DNA of 64,000 nt. It comes from Micromonospora endolithica. Its GTDB lineage: Bacteria > Actinomycetota > Actinomycetes > Mycobacteriales > Micromonosporaceae. A program made the position numbers and the translations under genes. The notes beneath the pieces are model-generated. The model saw only the letters and a list, made by a program, of their open reading frames with translations, was not told the origin of the DNA and made no database searches. Shown piece after piece: positions 33,782 to 44,900 of this stretch. The stretch is taken from contig NZ_RBAK01000003.1 in the NCBI RefSeq assembly GCF_003626595.1, forward strand, positions 496,001 to 560,000. Direction: 5' to 3'. Numbering within the stretch: position 1 is the stretch's first letter; every line of letters begins with the position of its first letter.

Positions 33782-36447
33782 CGAGACGGTCCGTAGGGGA
33801 TGATCGTCTGCCCGGTGCGGTGCACCGCCCGGTCGAAGAAGAGTCCCCGCCAGGGGCGGGGGTACCAGTCGGGCCCGCCGGTGCCCGGGTAGAGCGACGT
33901 GCCCAGCTCCCCGCCGTGGGTGTCCAGCGCCACCCACGCGCCGATCTGGTCGGTCCGCGCCCCGGAGCCGCCCAGGTCGGCGCGCATCCGGGCCACGCCC
34001 CGCCACCAGGCCAGCACGTGGGTCCGCCGCTCCGGGCCGTCGTGCAGGATCCGGCGCAGCCGCTCCAGACCGGTCCGGCCGCCGACCCGGGCGGCCAGGG
34101 CGCCGGCGGCCGCGTCGACGGCGAACAGCAGCAGGTAGTGGGGCGTGCCGGCGGCACCGGGCGCACCCAGGCCGTCGGCGGTCTCCTCGACCAGTTCGGC
34201 GACGGTCTCCTCGTCGTACCAGGCCGCGTCGTCGAGGTCGTCGTAGAGTGCGCGGGCGACCGGATCGGCGTCCGGGTCGAGGCAGGCGATGGAGAACCGC
34301 GCTCCACCCGGGCGGTGCTGCCGGGCCAGCGAGCGGGCCGCGGCGTCGAGCACCGCGCACGCCTCGTCCACCCGGGTGCCCAGCACCGCCAGGTTCCGTC
34401 CGGGGGCGCGGGGCAGCCGCAGCGTCGCCGAGCGGGCCTGCACGTCGATGATCTCGCCGAGCAGCGCCACCGGCGCCCGCAGGGTGCCGGTCTCCGGGGC
34501 GGTCAGCGCCTGGAAGTCCGGCGCGTCGGCGAGCCGGGGGACGGCGTCGCCGTCGAAGAGCCGGGCCGGCGCGGCGTCCGGCGGACGCATCCGCCACAAC
34601 CGGTGTTGCAGGTCGCTCCAGGTGTCCCAGTCGCCGGCCGAGGGGATGCGCGCCACCTCGTTGCCCTCGGACATGCCGGACTCGGCATTGACCACCGCGT
34701 GGTGCCGGGGCAGCGACTGGGCGGCGTCGTTGCGTTCGGCCAGGATGCGCAGGGCCTTGGGCAGCGCGATCCGCAGGGTGAACTGGGCGACCAGGGCGGG
34801 GCGGCCCCACAGCGCCTCGATGCCGCGGACGTCCTGCGAGGCGAGGACCAGGTGGATGCCCTGCGACCGGCCGCGCCGGGCCAGGTCCTCCAGCAGGTCG
34901 GCGGCCTCGCGGGCGACCGCGTCCCGGCCGGCCAGCAGCATCTGGAACTCGTCGACCACCGCGACGATCCGCGGCCAGTGCCCGGTCGGGTCGACCGCGC
35001 GCAGCTCGGCGAGCTTGGTCACCTCGTGCCGCTTCGCGGCGTCGGCGCGCCGGCGCAGCTCCTCGGCCAGGAACCGCAGCAGGGCCAGGCCGAACTCCCG
35101 GTCGGTGTTGACGTTGATGCCGACCAGCCGCATGTGCGGCAGCCAGCTCGGGTCGCGGCGGCCCTGGGCGAACCGGGCGAACGACACGCCCTCCTTGAAG
35201 TCGAGCAGATAGAACTCCAGCTCGGCGGGGGAGTAGCGGGAGGCGAGCGCCCCGATCCAGGCGAAGATCAGGTTGGTCTTGCCGGTGCCGGACGGGCCGC
35301 CGATGAGCGCGTGCGGCGGGTAGTCGCCGAGGGTGAGCAGCACCGGCCGGCCCTGCGGGCCCTCGCCGATCGGCGCGGTCAGCCCGTGCGCCGAGTCCTC
35401 CCGCCACATCTCGTCCACCGGCGGGAGCAGGTCGGTGAAGGGCGTCGGGGTGGGGCCGGCGTTGACCCGGGCGGCCACCATCCGGCAGGTCTCGGTGACC
35501 AGCGTCGCCGGGGGCGGCGGGTCGAGGCGTACCGGCAGGTCGCCGACGTGGGCGCCGCCGGCGGCCATCCGCACCCGGGTCACCGTCGGGCCGTCCGGCA
35601 GGGACATCCCCCGGACCACCAGGTGCACCCCGCAGGACGCGCCGGTGCGGACGACCCGGTCGAGCTGCCCGCGTTCGTGCCGGGACAGCTCGTCGCCGCC
35701 GAGCAGCACCGCCACCCGCCACGGCTCCGGCCGGCGCCCGGTGGCCGCGGCCAGCTCGCGCAGCGAGCCGTGCTCACCGGCCAGCACCGTCTCGTTGATC
35801 CGGCGGATCTGCTCCACCAGGTCGTCCAGCAGCCGGCCCAGCCCGCCCGGCCCGACGAAGGTGAGCAGGCCGGCGGTGCCCAGCGGGGCGAAGCCGGCCA
35901 GCCCGCCGCCCAGATGCTCGGGGTCGTACCCGACCAGGCGTACCCGGCCCGGCTCGGTCCGCCCGACGGCGCGCAGCAGCAACGCCGAGACGACCGCCTC
36001 GGTGCCCGCCCGGTCGTCGCCGGACAGATGCACGTGACCGGCGTCGAGCAGCGGCACCAACGCCGGCACCGGTTCGTCCGGCGCCACCGCCACCGTGCCG
36101 ACGCGCAGCGCTCCGGGCGGCTCCGCGCGGGTCGCCGGGGTGGGCCGCCATCCCGACCAGTCGGCGGAGGCCGCTCCCGGCGCCTCCCGGCGGGCCGCGT
36201 CGGCGGCACGGCGGGCCAGGTCGGCCAGGCGGGCGGCGTGCCGGGCGTCGATCTCGGCCAGCCGGCGGTCGCGTTCCGCGCCGACCCGGGCCGGCACCGC
36301 CTCGGCGGCCCGCCGGATCCGGGCCCGCCGCTCCCGGGCGGTGGCCAGCTCGTCCTGCGCCGCGCCGAGCCTGGTCCGGGCCGACCCCACCGCCTCGGCG
36401 AGCATCCCACGGACCCGGGTGACCAGCTGGGTGCGCCGGTCAGCCAT
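33778..36447 (-). CDS. FtsK/SpoIIIE-type ATPase, one active and two degenerate ATPase-like regions
   Basis: The product is 889 aa from ATG 36447. Residues 20-90 form a coiled coil. The active ATPase has Walker A GGPSGTGKT (383-391), Walker B IVAVVDE (494-500) and HLVLASQDVRG (532-542), a typical FtsK/SpoIIIE core. Regions about 110-290 (HLSGDDRAGTEAVVSALLLRA) and 655-860 (LAVLGTRVDEACAVLDAAARSL) look like ATPase folds with lost P-loops. Three ATPase modules with only some intact recall EccC of type VII secretion, although here the middle one is active. No membrane helix or DNA-binding gamma domain is seen. It overlaps both neighbouring genes. Confidence 0.82.
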   Translation of the reverse strand: MADRRTQLVTRVRGMLAEAVGSARTRLGAAQDELATARERRARIRRAAEAVPARVGAERDRRLAEIDARHAARLADLARRAADAARREAPGAASADWSGWRPTPATRAEPPGALRVGTVAVAPDEPVPALVPLLDAGHVHLSGDDRAGTEAVVSALLLRAVGRTEPGRVRLVGYDPEHLGGGLAGFAPLGTAGLLTFVGPGGLGRLLDDLVEQIRRINETVLAGEHGSLRELAAATGRRPEPWRVAVLLGGDELSRHERGQLDRVVRTGASCGVHLVVRGMSLPDGPTVTRVRMAAGGAHVGDLPVRLDPPPPATLVTETCRMVAARVNAGPTPTPFTDLLPPVDEMWREDSAHGLTAPIGEGPQGRPVLLTLGDYPPHALIGGPSGTGKTNLIFAWIGALASRYSPAELEFYLLDFKEGVSFARFAQGRRDPSWLPHMRLVGINVNTDREFGLALLRFLAEELRRRADAAKRHEVTKLAELRAVDPTGHWPRIVAVVDEFQMLLAGRDAVAREAADLLEDLARRGRSQGIHLVLASQDVRGIEALWGRPALVAQFTLRIALPKALRILAERNDAAQSLPRHHAVVNAESGMSEGNEVARIPSAGDWDTWSDLQHRLWRMRPPDAAPARLFDGDAVPRLADAPDFQALTAPETGTLRAPVALLGEIIDVQARSATLRLPRAPGRNLAVLGTRVDEACAVLDAAARSLARQHRPGGARFSIACLDPDADPVARALYDDLDDAAWYDEETVAELVEETADGLGAPGAAGTPHYLLLFAVDAAAGALAARVGGRTGLERLRRILHDGPERRTHVLAWWRGVARMRADLGGSGARTDQIGAWVALDTHGGELGTSLYPGTGGPDWYPRPWRGLFFDRAVHRTGQTIIPYGPSR

Positions 36448-37507
36448 CGGAGTCCCGGCGTACGTCGGCGATCCGCTCGCGTGCCGCGGCCAGCCGCCGC
36501 CGGGCATCGGCCGCCTGCTCCCGACCGGCGGCCGCCCGTCGCTCCCAGGCCGCGTCGCGCTGGCGGACCGCCTCGCGACCGCGCGTCGCGTCGTCGCGTT
36601 CCCGGCGGTCCTCGTCATCGCGGCGCTGCCGGTCGCGCGCCTCCTGCCGCTCCCGCTCGGCCTCGGCGGGCAGGTCCCGCCCGAGCCGGTCCAGCAGCAC
36701 CCCGGCCAACACACCGGCGGTCACCGCCGGGTCCGCGGCGTGCGGCTGCTCGGCCTCGGCGCGCCGCGGTGGGGGCATCCGGCAGACCCGGGTGAGCAGG
36801 GTCTCCAGCACCGGCGGCGGCAGGCCCGGCAGCAGGTCCCGGACCCGGCCGTCCAGGTCCCGCCGCAGCCGGGGCAGGTCGTCCGCGCGCGGCGGATGCC
36901 CGAGCAGCTCACCGGCCAGCTCCCGGAGCAGCGGCGGGGCCACCGCGGCCAGGCCCAGCCCGACGTCGGCGTGGGCCCGGCGCAGCTCGGTGTGCAGCCG
37001 GGCCCGGTCGCCGGAGCGCACCCCGGACACCACCCGCCGCAGCAGCTCGCGGGGCTCGCGGACGGTCTCGTCCGGGGCCTCCGGCGGGCCCTGGAGGCCG
37101 CCGGTCAGCTCCGCCACCCGCACCGCCCACCAGCGCGGCGCGGTGGCCGGCCCGGCGGCCGGCGGGGCGGACCCGGGCGGGGGCGCCTCGCGCGGCGCGT
37201 CGTGCGCCGGCCGCCGCTGCTCCCGCGGCCCGCGCGGCGTCGGCGCGCCGTCGGACGCCAGTCCGATCGCGGCCAGGTACGCCGCCAGCTGCTCCTGGGC
37301 CACCCGCAGCGCGTAACCGGCGGTCTCCGCGTGTTCGGTGGCTGCGGACAGCTCCGGCACCCCCATCGGGTCGGCCGACTCCTGACGTACCCAGCGCAGC
37401 CGCTCGGCGGCCTGCCCGAACTTCTCCAGTGCCTGGGCGAGCTGGCCGATCGGCAGCTCGTCGGCGGCGGCCCGGACCTGGGCGCCGAGATCCTCGACGA
37501 TGGACAC
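36440..37507 (-). CDS. helical/coiled-coil protein in the FtsK/SpoIIIE operon
   Basis: The product is 355 aa. GTG 37507, 8 nt after the preceding stop, is preferred over an upstream start at 37576 that would run into that gene. The N-terminal helices (VEDLGAQVRAAADELPIGQLAQALEKFGQAAERL) are followed by a Pro-rich linker (about 105-140), a helical middle, and a highly charged C-terminal coiled coil rich in R, E, D and A (RERQEARDRQRRDDEDRRERD). Its end overlaps the ATPase start by 8 nt. It is probably a scaffold or substrate-loading partner (inference). No family is recognised. Confidence 0.65.
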   Translation of the reverse strand: MSIVEDLGAQVRAAADELPIGQLAQALEKFGQAAERLRWVRQESADPMGVPELSAATEHAETAGYALRVAQEQLAAYLAAIGLASDGAPTPRGPREQRRPAHDAPREAPPPGSAPPAAGPATAPRWWAVRVAELTGGLQGPPEAPDETVREPRELLRRVVSGVRSGDRARLHTELRRAHADVGLGLAAVAPPLLRELAGELLGHPPRADDLPRLRRDLDGRVRDLLPGLPPPVLETLLTRVCRMPPPRRAEAEQPHAADPAVTAGVLAGVLLDRLGRDLPAEAERERQEARDRQRRDDEDRRERDDATRGREAVRQRDAAWERRAAAGREQAADARRRLAAARERIADVRRDSDG

Positions 37508-37515
37508 CGCGGGGC

Positions 37516-37776
37516 TCAGAGGGTCGCCACGTAGAGCTGCGCCTGTTCGATCGCGACGAGTGTCGCGGCGAGGCACTCCTCCAGCTCCTGGTTGGCCTGG
37601 GTCAGCGACGCCTGGGCCGCCTCCACGGTCTCGTGTCCGCTGCCCTCCAGCGCGCCGGCCAGGGTCTGCTGTGCCTCGGCCAGTTTCTCACCGGCCGCCT
37701 GCACGGCGCTCTGGCCGTCGCCGATCTGTTGGAGCGCGACATCGATGGCTGCCTTGAGCTCGGCGACGCTCGCCAC
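37516..37776 (-). CDS. small helical protein, first gene of the FtsK/SpoIIIE operon
   Basis: The product is 86 aa from GTG 37776, with AGGAGG 7 nt upstream. It is almost entirely alpha-helical: VAELKAAIDVALQQIGDGQSAVQAAGEKLA-type heptads, a short break at GSGHE, then a second helix ASLTQANQELEECLAATLVAIEQAQLYV. Two helices with a turn near the middle and a size below 100 residues resemble WXG100/Esx substrates, but there is no WXG motif and the break has no Trp. It begins an operon with a FtsK/SpoIIIE ATPase, the context in which Esx proteins occur. Confidence 0.7.
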   Translation of the reverse strand: MASVAELKAAIDVALQQIGDGQSAVQAAGEKLAEAQQTLAGALEGSGHETVEAAQASLTQANQELEECLAATLVAIEQAQLYVATL

Positions 37777-37807
37777 GGCGGAACCTCCTGGGGGCGGGGA
37801 GGTCTCC

Positions 37808-37836
37808 ATTAGAGCCTATCCGCTCAGGTGAGCAAA
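37808..37836 (-). promoter_or_regulatory. promoter candidate for the FtsK/SpoIIIE operon
   Basis: On the minus strand, TTTGCT (37836-37831), 17 nt, TCTAAT (37813-37808), about 31 nt upstream of GTG 37776. It is a vegetative-type -35/-10 arrangement. Confidence 0.5.
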
Positions 37837-37900
37837 CATCCGCCCTGTCAGTGTTCCTGCCCCGCTGACCGGTTGTCCACCGGAAGCGCCGGGAGTCCGA

Positions 37901-38305
37901 TTAATGGGACTCCCGGCGGCGGGTGTCCCGGTCCCGCAACCAGCGCGGGCCGTACACCTCGGCGCCCTGCGCGGTGACGCGTTCGCGCAGCTCACGGTCG
38001 GCGGTGACGACCAGCCGGCGGCGTTGCGGGTGTGCCTCGACCAGCTCCACCATCGCGTCGTCGCCGGAGTGGTCCGCCGCGAGCACCCGCACCCCCGGCA
38101 CCGACGGCACGTCCCGCGCCGCCCCCTCCACCACCAGCACGACCTCGACCGGCGGCGGCAGCTCCGGAGGCACGCCGTCGGAGGGCACGGTCAGCAGGGT
38201 GTCGCGCAGTCGCGCGGTGGCCCCCGGCCGGTCCCGCCACCAGCCGTCGGGTCGCGATCCCACGACGTTGGCGGCGTCCACGATGAGCAGCGGTGTTCCG
38301 TCCAT
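37901..38305 (-). CDS. NYN/PIN-like nuclease-domain protein
   Basis: The product is 134 aa from ATG 38305. It begins LLIVDAANVVGSRPDGWW, the NYN-domain signature with the first catalytic Asp. Further acidic residues occur in AADHSGDDAMVELVEAH and in RLVVTADRELRERV. The NYN fold belongs to the PIN nuclease superfamily, and members act on RNA. It is a stand-alone single-domain protein, divergent from the Clp ATPase gene. The 127-bp intergenic region holds the stress-type promoter of the latter. Confidence 0.85.
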   Translation of the reverse strand: MDGTPLLIVDAANVVGSRPDGWWRDRPGATARLRDTLLTVPSDGVPPELPPPVEVVLVVEGAARDVPSVPGVRVLAADHSGDDAMVELVEAHPQRRRLVVTADRELRERVTAQGAEVYGPRWLRDRDTRRRESH

Positions 38306-38366
38306 GCCGTCAGCCTGCCACTGTCCCGTCGGATCCGGGGCGTACGTCCCCGCGCGCCGCGACGGC

Positions 38367-38391
38367 GTTTGTCCGGCCGACCGCCGGGTAG
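38367..38391 (+). promoter_or_regulatory. SigB/SigF-type promoter of the Clp ATPase operon
   Basis: GTTT (38367-38370), 15 nt, GGGTAG (38386-38391), 41 bp upstream of ATG 38433. Confidence 0.7.
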
Positions 38392-38432
38392 CCCCTGCCG
38401 ACCGTGCCGCGCGCGGAGAGCGGAGGACAGAC

Positions 38433-40985
<2,553 letters not shown>

Positions 40986-40997
40986 CCGGAGGCGGAC

Positions 40998-41165
40998 ATG
41001 ACCGAACCCGAGGAGACCCGGGACGACGCCGAACGGACCGACCCGATCGTGGCCCCGCCGACGGCGAACCCGGCCCGCGTGCAGGTGCCCCCGGAGGGTC
41101 CGGGTCGGCAGACCGACGAGCCGGACCCGGCGGCGTCCGAACGCCGCCGGCGAGAGGAGAGCTGA
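40998..41165 (+). CDS. small disordered acidic protein, 55 aa
   Basis: It starts at ATG 40998 with CGGAGGCGG upstream, 12 nt after the Clp ATPase stop, and its stop overlaps the DUF3140 start (TGATG). The sequence (MTEPEETRDDAERTDPIVAP...) is rich in E, D, R and P and surely unstructured. No family is recognised. The gene spacing makes it a credible operon member, perhaps an adaptor or tail for the Clp ATPase (inference). Confidence 0.65.
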   Translation: MTEPEETRDDAERTDPIVAPPTANPARVQVPPEGPGRQTDEPDPAASERRRREES

Positions 41166-41515
41166 TGGTACGGCAGCAGCGGATCGATCCCGAGGTGGAC
41201 GTGCTCTGGGACAGCTTCCACGAGCGGGTCAACGTGCCGTCGGAGCAGCTGCGGCAGTGGCTGCTCACCCGCGGCTCCGGTGCGGAGGCCTTCGGGCCCA
41301 ACCCGGACCTCGACCTGCCCGAGCCGGGTCGGCACGTCCTGCGCATCCTCACCAAACGTAAGGTCGATCTGACCCCGGACGACATCGAGACGATGCGGGA
41401 CACGGTCGACGAGATCGAGAACCTGTTGGCGGCGAAGCCGCCGCGCGGCAACGCCGACGACCAGTGGCGGCACTCCCTGCTCGACCTGGGCCACGACGTC
41501 CTCGTCGAACGCTGA
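41165..41515 (+). CDS. DUF3140 family protein
   Basis: The product is 116 aa. The N-terminus (DPEVDVLWDSFHERVNVPSEQLRQWL) and the block HVLRILTKRKVDLTPDDIETMRDTVDEIENLL match DUF3140, a family in which a short helical domain is thought to bind DNA; the motif VPSEQLRQWLLT resembles that family's DNA-binding-like helix. Function is unproven. It is the last gene of the stress-promoter Clp operon. A hairpin repeat about 80 bp downstream may end the transcript. Confidence 0.85.
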   Translation: MVRQQRIDPEVDVLWDSFHERVNVPSEQLRQWLLTRGSGAEAFGPNPDLDLPEPGRHVLRILTKRKVDLTPDDIETMRDTVDEIENLLAAKPPRGNADDQWRHSLLDLGHDVLVER

Positions 41516-41592
41516 ACCACAGGTGGCCGGCCCCCAAGGGGGGCCGGTCACTGTGCTCGCCCCCCGGTTCCCGGTCCACCCGCACCACGTCC

Positions 41593-41653
41593 GTCGATCA
41601 TGAAGCCGTTGTCGCGACACGCCGGCACCGGCGACAACCACTTCATGATCGAC
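41593..41653. repeat. imperfect 61-bp palindrome with GATCATGAAG ends
   Basis: GTCGATCATGAAG (41593-41605) pairs with CTTCATGATCGAC (41641-41653), and GTTGTCGC (41608-41615) with GCGACAAC (41631-41638), with a mismatched dinucleotide between the arms. It sits between the convergent DUF3140 gene and a small minus-strand gene, so it may serve as a two-way terminator. I recall closely similar GATCATGAAG...GTTGTCGC palindromes in intergenic regions of Micromonospora, which would make this one of a dispersed family. Confidence 0.8.
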
Positions 41654-41674
41654 CCCGGGGTGGGGTGGGGTGGG

Positions 41675-41917
41675 TCAGCCCTGGTCGGGTTCGAGGCTGC
41701 CGATGGTGAGGCCGGCGGCGTCGGCGGCGGCCTCCCGGTCGGCCCGCGTCTGGTCCTCGCGGGTGAGCAGGTTGGCGTACTCGGTCACGTCGGCCGGGTC
41801 GGGCACGTCCGGCAGGCGGCGCAGGAACGCCTCCATGTCGCGGGCGGCGGCGGTGTGCGCGGCGGCCGCCTGCCGGAGAAGCTCCCGGTCGTCGGCGGCA
41901 GGGTAGAGGTCCGTCAT
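41675..41917 (-). CDS. hypothetical protein, 80 aa
   Basis: A short helical protein (LYPAADDRELLRQAAAAHTAAARDMEAFLRRLPDVPDPADVTEYANLLTREDQTR in segments) with no membrane helix or recognised domain. ATG 41917 lacks a strong ribosome-binding site. Codon usage fits the surrounding genes. It converges on the DUF3140 gene and lies 69 bp downstream of the start of the region after the large secreted protein's stop, on the same strand as that gene. Confidence 0.55.
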   Translation of the reverse strand: MTDLYPAADDRELLRQAAAAHTAAARDMEAFLRRLPDVPDPADVTEYANLLTREDQTRADREAAADAAGLTIGSLEPDQG

Positions 41918-41986
41918 GGTGTCCGGGATACCCGGCCGGGGGCGGTTCGCACCGCCACCGGCCGGGCTTTGCCCACGTGCTGCCGC

Positions 41987-44900
41987 TCAGCCGACCGTGG
42001 TCAGCCGCCACCGCTGGTTGGCGGCGCCGCTGCACGTCCACTGGATCAACGCGGCCCCGTCGACCAACGAGTTGCCGTTGACGTCGAGGCAGAGCCCGCT
42101 GTGCCGGGCCTTCAGCTCGTACACCCCGGCGGTGGTCGTGGCGACCGCCTGCCACTGCTGGCTGGTCGCGGTGCCGCAGGTCTGCTGCACCACCTGCGCC
42201 GCGGTGGCGGTGGAGCCGCCGCTGACGGCCAGGCACTTGCCGCTGTGCACCGCCCGCAGGGTCACCGCCCCGCCACCGGCGTCGACCGCCTGCCACCGCT
42301 GGTTGCCGCCGCCGGTCGCCGCCCACTGGTGCACCAGCGCGCCGTCGGCGGTGGAGACCCCGTTGACGTCGGCGAGCTTGCCGCTGTGCTGGGCGGTCAG
42401 CGTGTACGTCTTGCCGGCGATCCCGGTCGGCGTGGTGCCCACGCCGGCCCCGCCGAAGGTCATCGAGTCCAGGTCGAACGCGTTGTTCTGGGTGGACCGG
42501 AAGACCAGGTAGAGCTTGTGGGTGCCGGCCAGCGCCGCCACGTTCACCGCCGGTTGCTGCTGGTACGAGTCCCACCCGCCGGTGTTCGGCACCGCCTGGG
42601 TGGCCAGCAGTTGCCCGGTCGGGGAGTCCGCCCGCAGCTCGATGCTGCCACCGCCGTACGGCGACGACACCCGGAAGCCGACCGTGGCGATGCCCTGCAG
42701 GCTCATCGGGTCGAACATGATCCAGTCGCCGTTGCTGACGTCACCGATCCGCTTCCCGCTCTCCGCGCCGGCCTGGTCGATCACCCGGATCCCGGACTGG
42801 GCGGTGAAGAACTCGGCCTGCTTGTGCTTGGGTTGCAGGATCGCCTTGCCGTACCCGGTGAGCGCGGCGACGCCGCCCGCCCCCTTGTCCTGGTAGCGGG
42901 CGTTGAGGACGTAGAACAGATTCGCCCCGTCGGGGTGCCCGCCGAGCAGGTCGGTGGCGATGGTGCCGGAGCAGCCCGGGTAGTCGGTGGTGCCGTGCTC
43001 GTGGTCGTCGTGCCCGAGCGCCGGGTTGACCAGCACCTTCGTGCAGTCGATCGTGCCGTCCTCGGGGTCGGTCACAGAGACCGTGTAGGCGACCTGCTGA
43101 CCGAAGTCGAGCATGCCCCCGTTGGGCGGGCCCGAGATGGTCACCGTCGGGGCGGTGTTGCCGACGGTGATCGGGACGTTGGCGAAGGAACTGCGCCCGG
43201 TGTTGTCCCGGACGGTCAGCTTGGCGGTGAAGGTGCCGTTGGTGGTGTAGGTGTGCGACGGGTTCGCCGCCGTCGAGTCGGTGCTGCCGTTGCCGTCGAA
43301 GTCCCAGGCGTAACTGATCGTGTTGCCCGGGTCGGGGTCGGCGGAGCCGGCGCTGGAGAACTGCACGACCAGCGGGGCCTTGCCGTTGGTCGGGGTGCCG
43401 GTGGCCTTCGCCACGGGCGCCCGCCCGCCGCTGACGTAGTCGATCCGGTAGAGGCCGGAGTCGTTGTTGCCGCCGCCGAAGTTGGAACCCCACTCCAGCA
43501 GGTACAGCGAGCCGTCGGGGCCGAATCGCATGTCCATCGGCTTGACGAAGTTCCCCCCGGGCAGGAAGGGGTTGGTCTTCACCAGCCCACCGGTGTCGTC
43601 GAAGTGGATCTCCCGTACGTAGTTGCGGGACCACTCGTAGAAGAAGTGCACCCGGTCGTAGTAGGCCGGGAACTTCGTCGGCGACGGGTTGGCCGCGTCG
43701 TACCGGTAGATCGGGCCGCCCATCGGCGCCGACCCGCCCGAACCCATCTCGGGGAACTGCGCCGAGGCGCCGTAGCCGTACCAGATCTGCGGTTTCACCA
43801 GCGGCGGCAGCGTGGTCAGGCCGGTGTTGTTGGGGGAGTTGTTGACCGGGTTGGCGCAGTCGAACTTCGGGCCGACGACGCCGGTGTCCGGGTTGTACGG
43901 CGCGTACGGCTGGTTGTCGCCGTGGCAGAACGGCCAGCCGTAGTTGCCGGCGGACCGGATCACGTTGAGTTCCACCAGCCCTTCGGGGCCCCGGTTGGTG
44001 GTCGGCCCGCTGCGGTCCGGCCCGTAGTCGGCCAGGTTGACCCAGCCGTTGACCGGGTCGACGGAGAACCGGAACGGGTTGCGGAAGCCCATCGCGTAGA
44101 TCTCCGGGCGGGTCTTCGCGGTACCCGGCGTGAACAGGTTGCCGGCCGGCACGGTGTAGGTGCCGTTCGTCTCCGGGTGGATGCGCAGCAGCTTGCCCCG
44201 CAGGTCGTTGGTGTTGCCGGAGGAGCGGGCGGCGTCCAGGAAGCTCTTGCCCGGCCGCCAGTCCAGAGGCGCGTAGCCCTGCCAGGCCGGGTCGTAGTTC
44301 GGTGGGCTGTCGTCGCCGGTGGACAGGTAGAGGTTGCCGCCGGGGCCGAAGGCCAGGTAGCCGCCGGTGTGGCCGGGCTCGGGGTGGGTCCGGGACCGGT
44401 ACGCGGGCACCTCCAGCAGCACCTTCTCGCTGGCCAGGTCGAGCGTGTCGCCGGTGACGGTGAACCGGGACAGCCGGTTGACGTCGGTGGTGCTGGCCTG
44501 CGGCGAGTGGTAGAGGTAGATCCACTTGTTGGTGCCGAAGTTCGGGTCCAGCGCCATGCCGACCAGGCCGTCCTCGCCGCCGGTGTACACCGGCAGGGTG
44601 ACGGCGTTGACGGTGGTGTTGGTGGCCGGCTTGAAGATCTTCACCTGGCCGCCGCGCTGGACGTAGAAGACCCGTCCGTCCGCGGCGACGTCGACGGCCA
44701 TCGGGTCGACCGTGTTCTGGTCCAGGGAGACCTTCTCGAAGTTGCCCCAGACGGTGCCGCCGCAGTCGCCGGCGGCGACCCCGGCGGCCCACTGGACCCC
44801 GCCGAGGACGTGCTGGCGGAACAGCGGCTCGGCGTACGACCCCTTGGCGTGTCCCATCGCGGTGGTCCACACCCGGGCCGCGCCGACCTCGCGGCACCAC

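Noticed and set aside
33487..36795. 1102-codon open frame on the plus strand across the FtsK/SpoIIIE operon
   Set aside because: It is the antisense of genes with clear domains and tight overlaps, with no recognisable protein features.
37516..37776. True WXG100/Esx family assignment for the 86-aa protein
   Set aside because: There is no WXG or equivalent at the helix turn and no YxxxD/E tail motif; only size, helicity and gene context agree.
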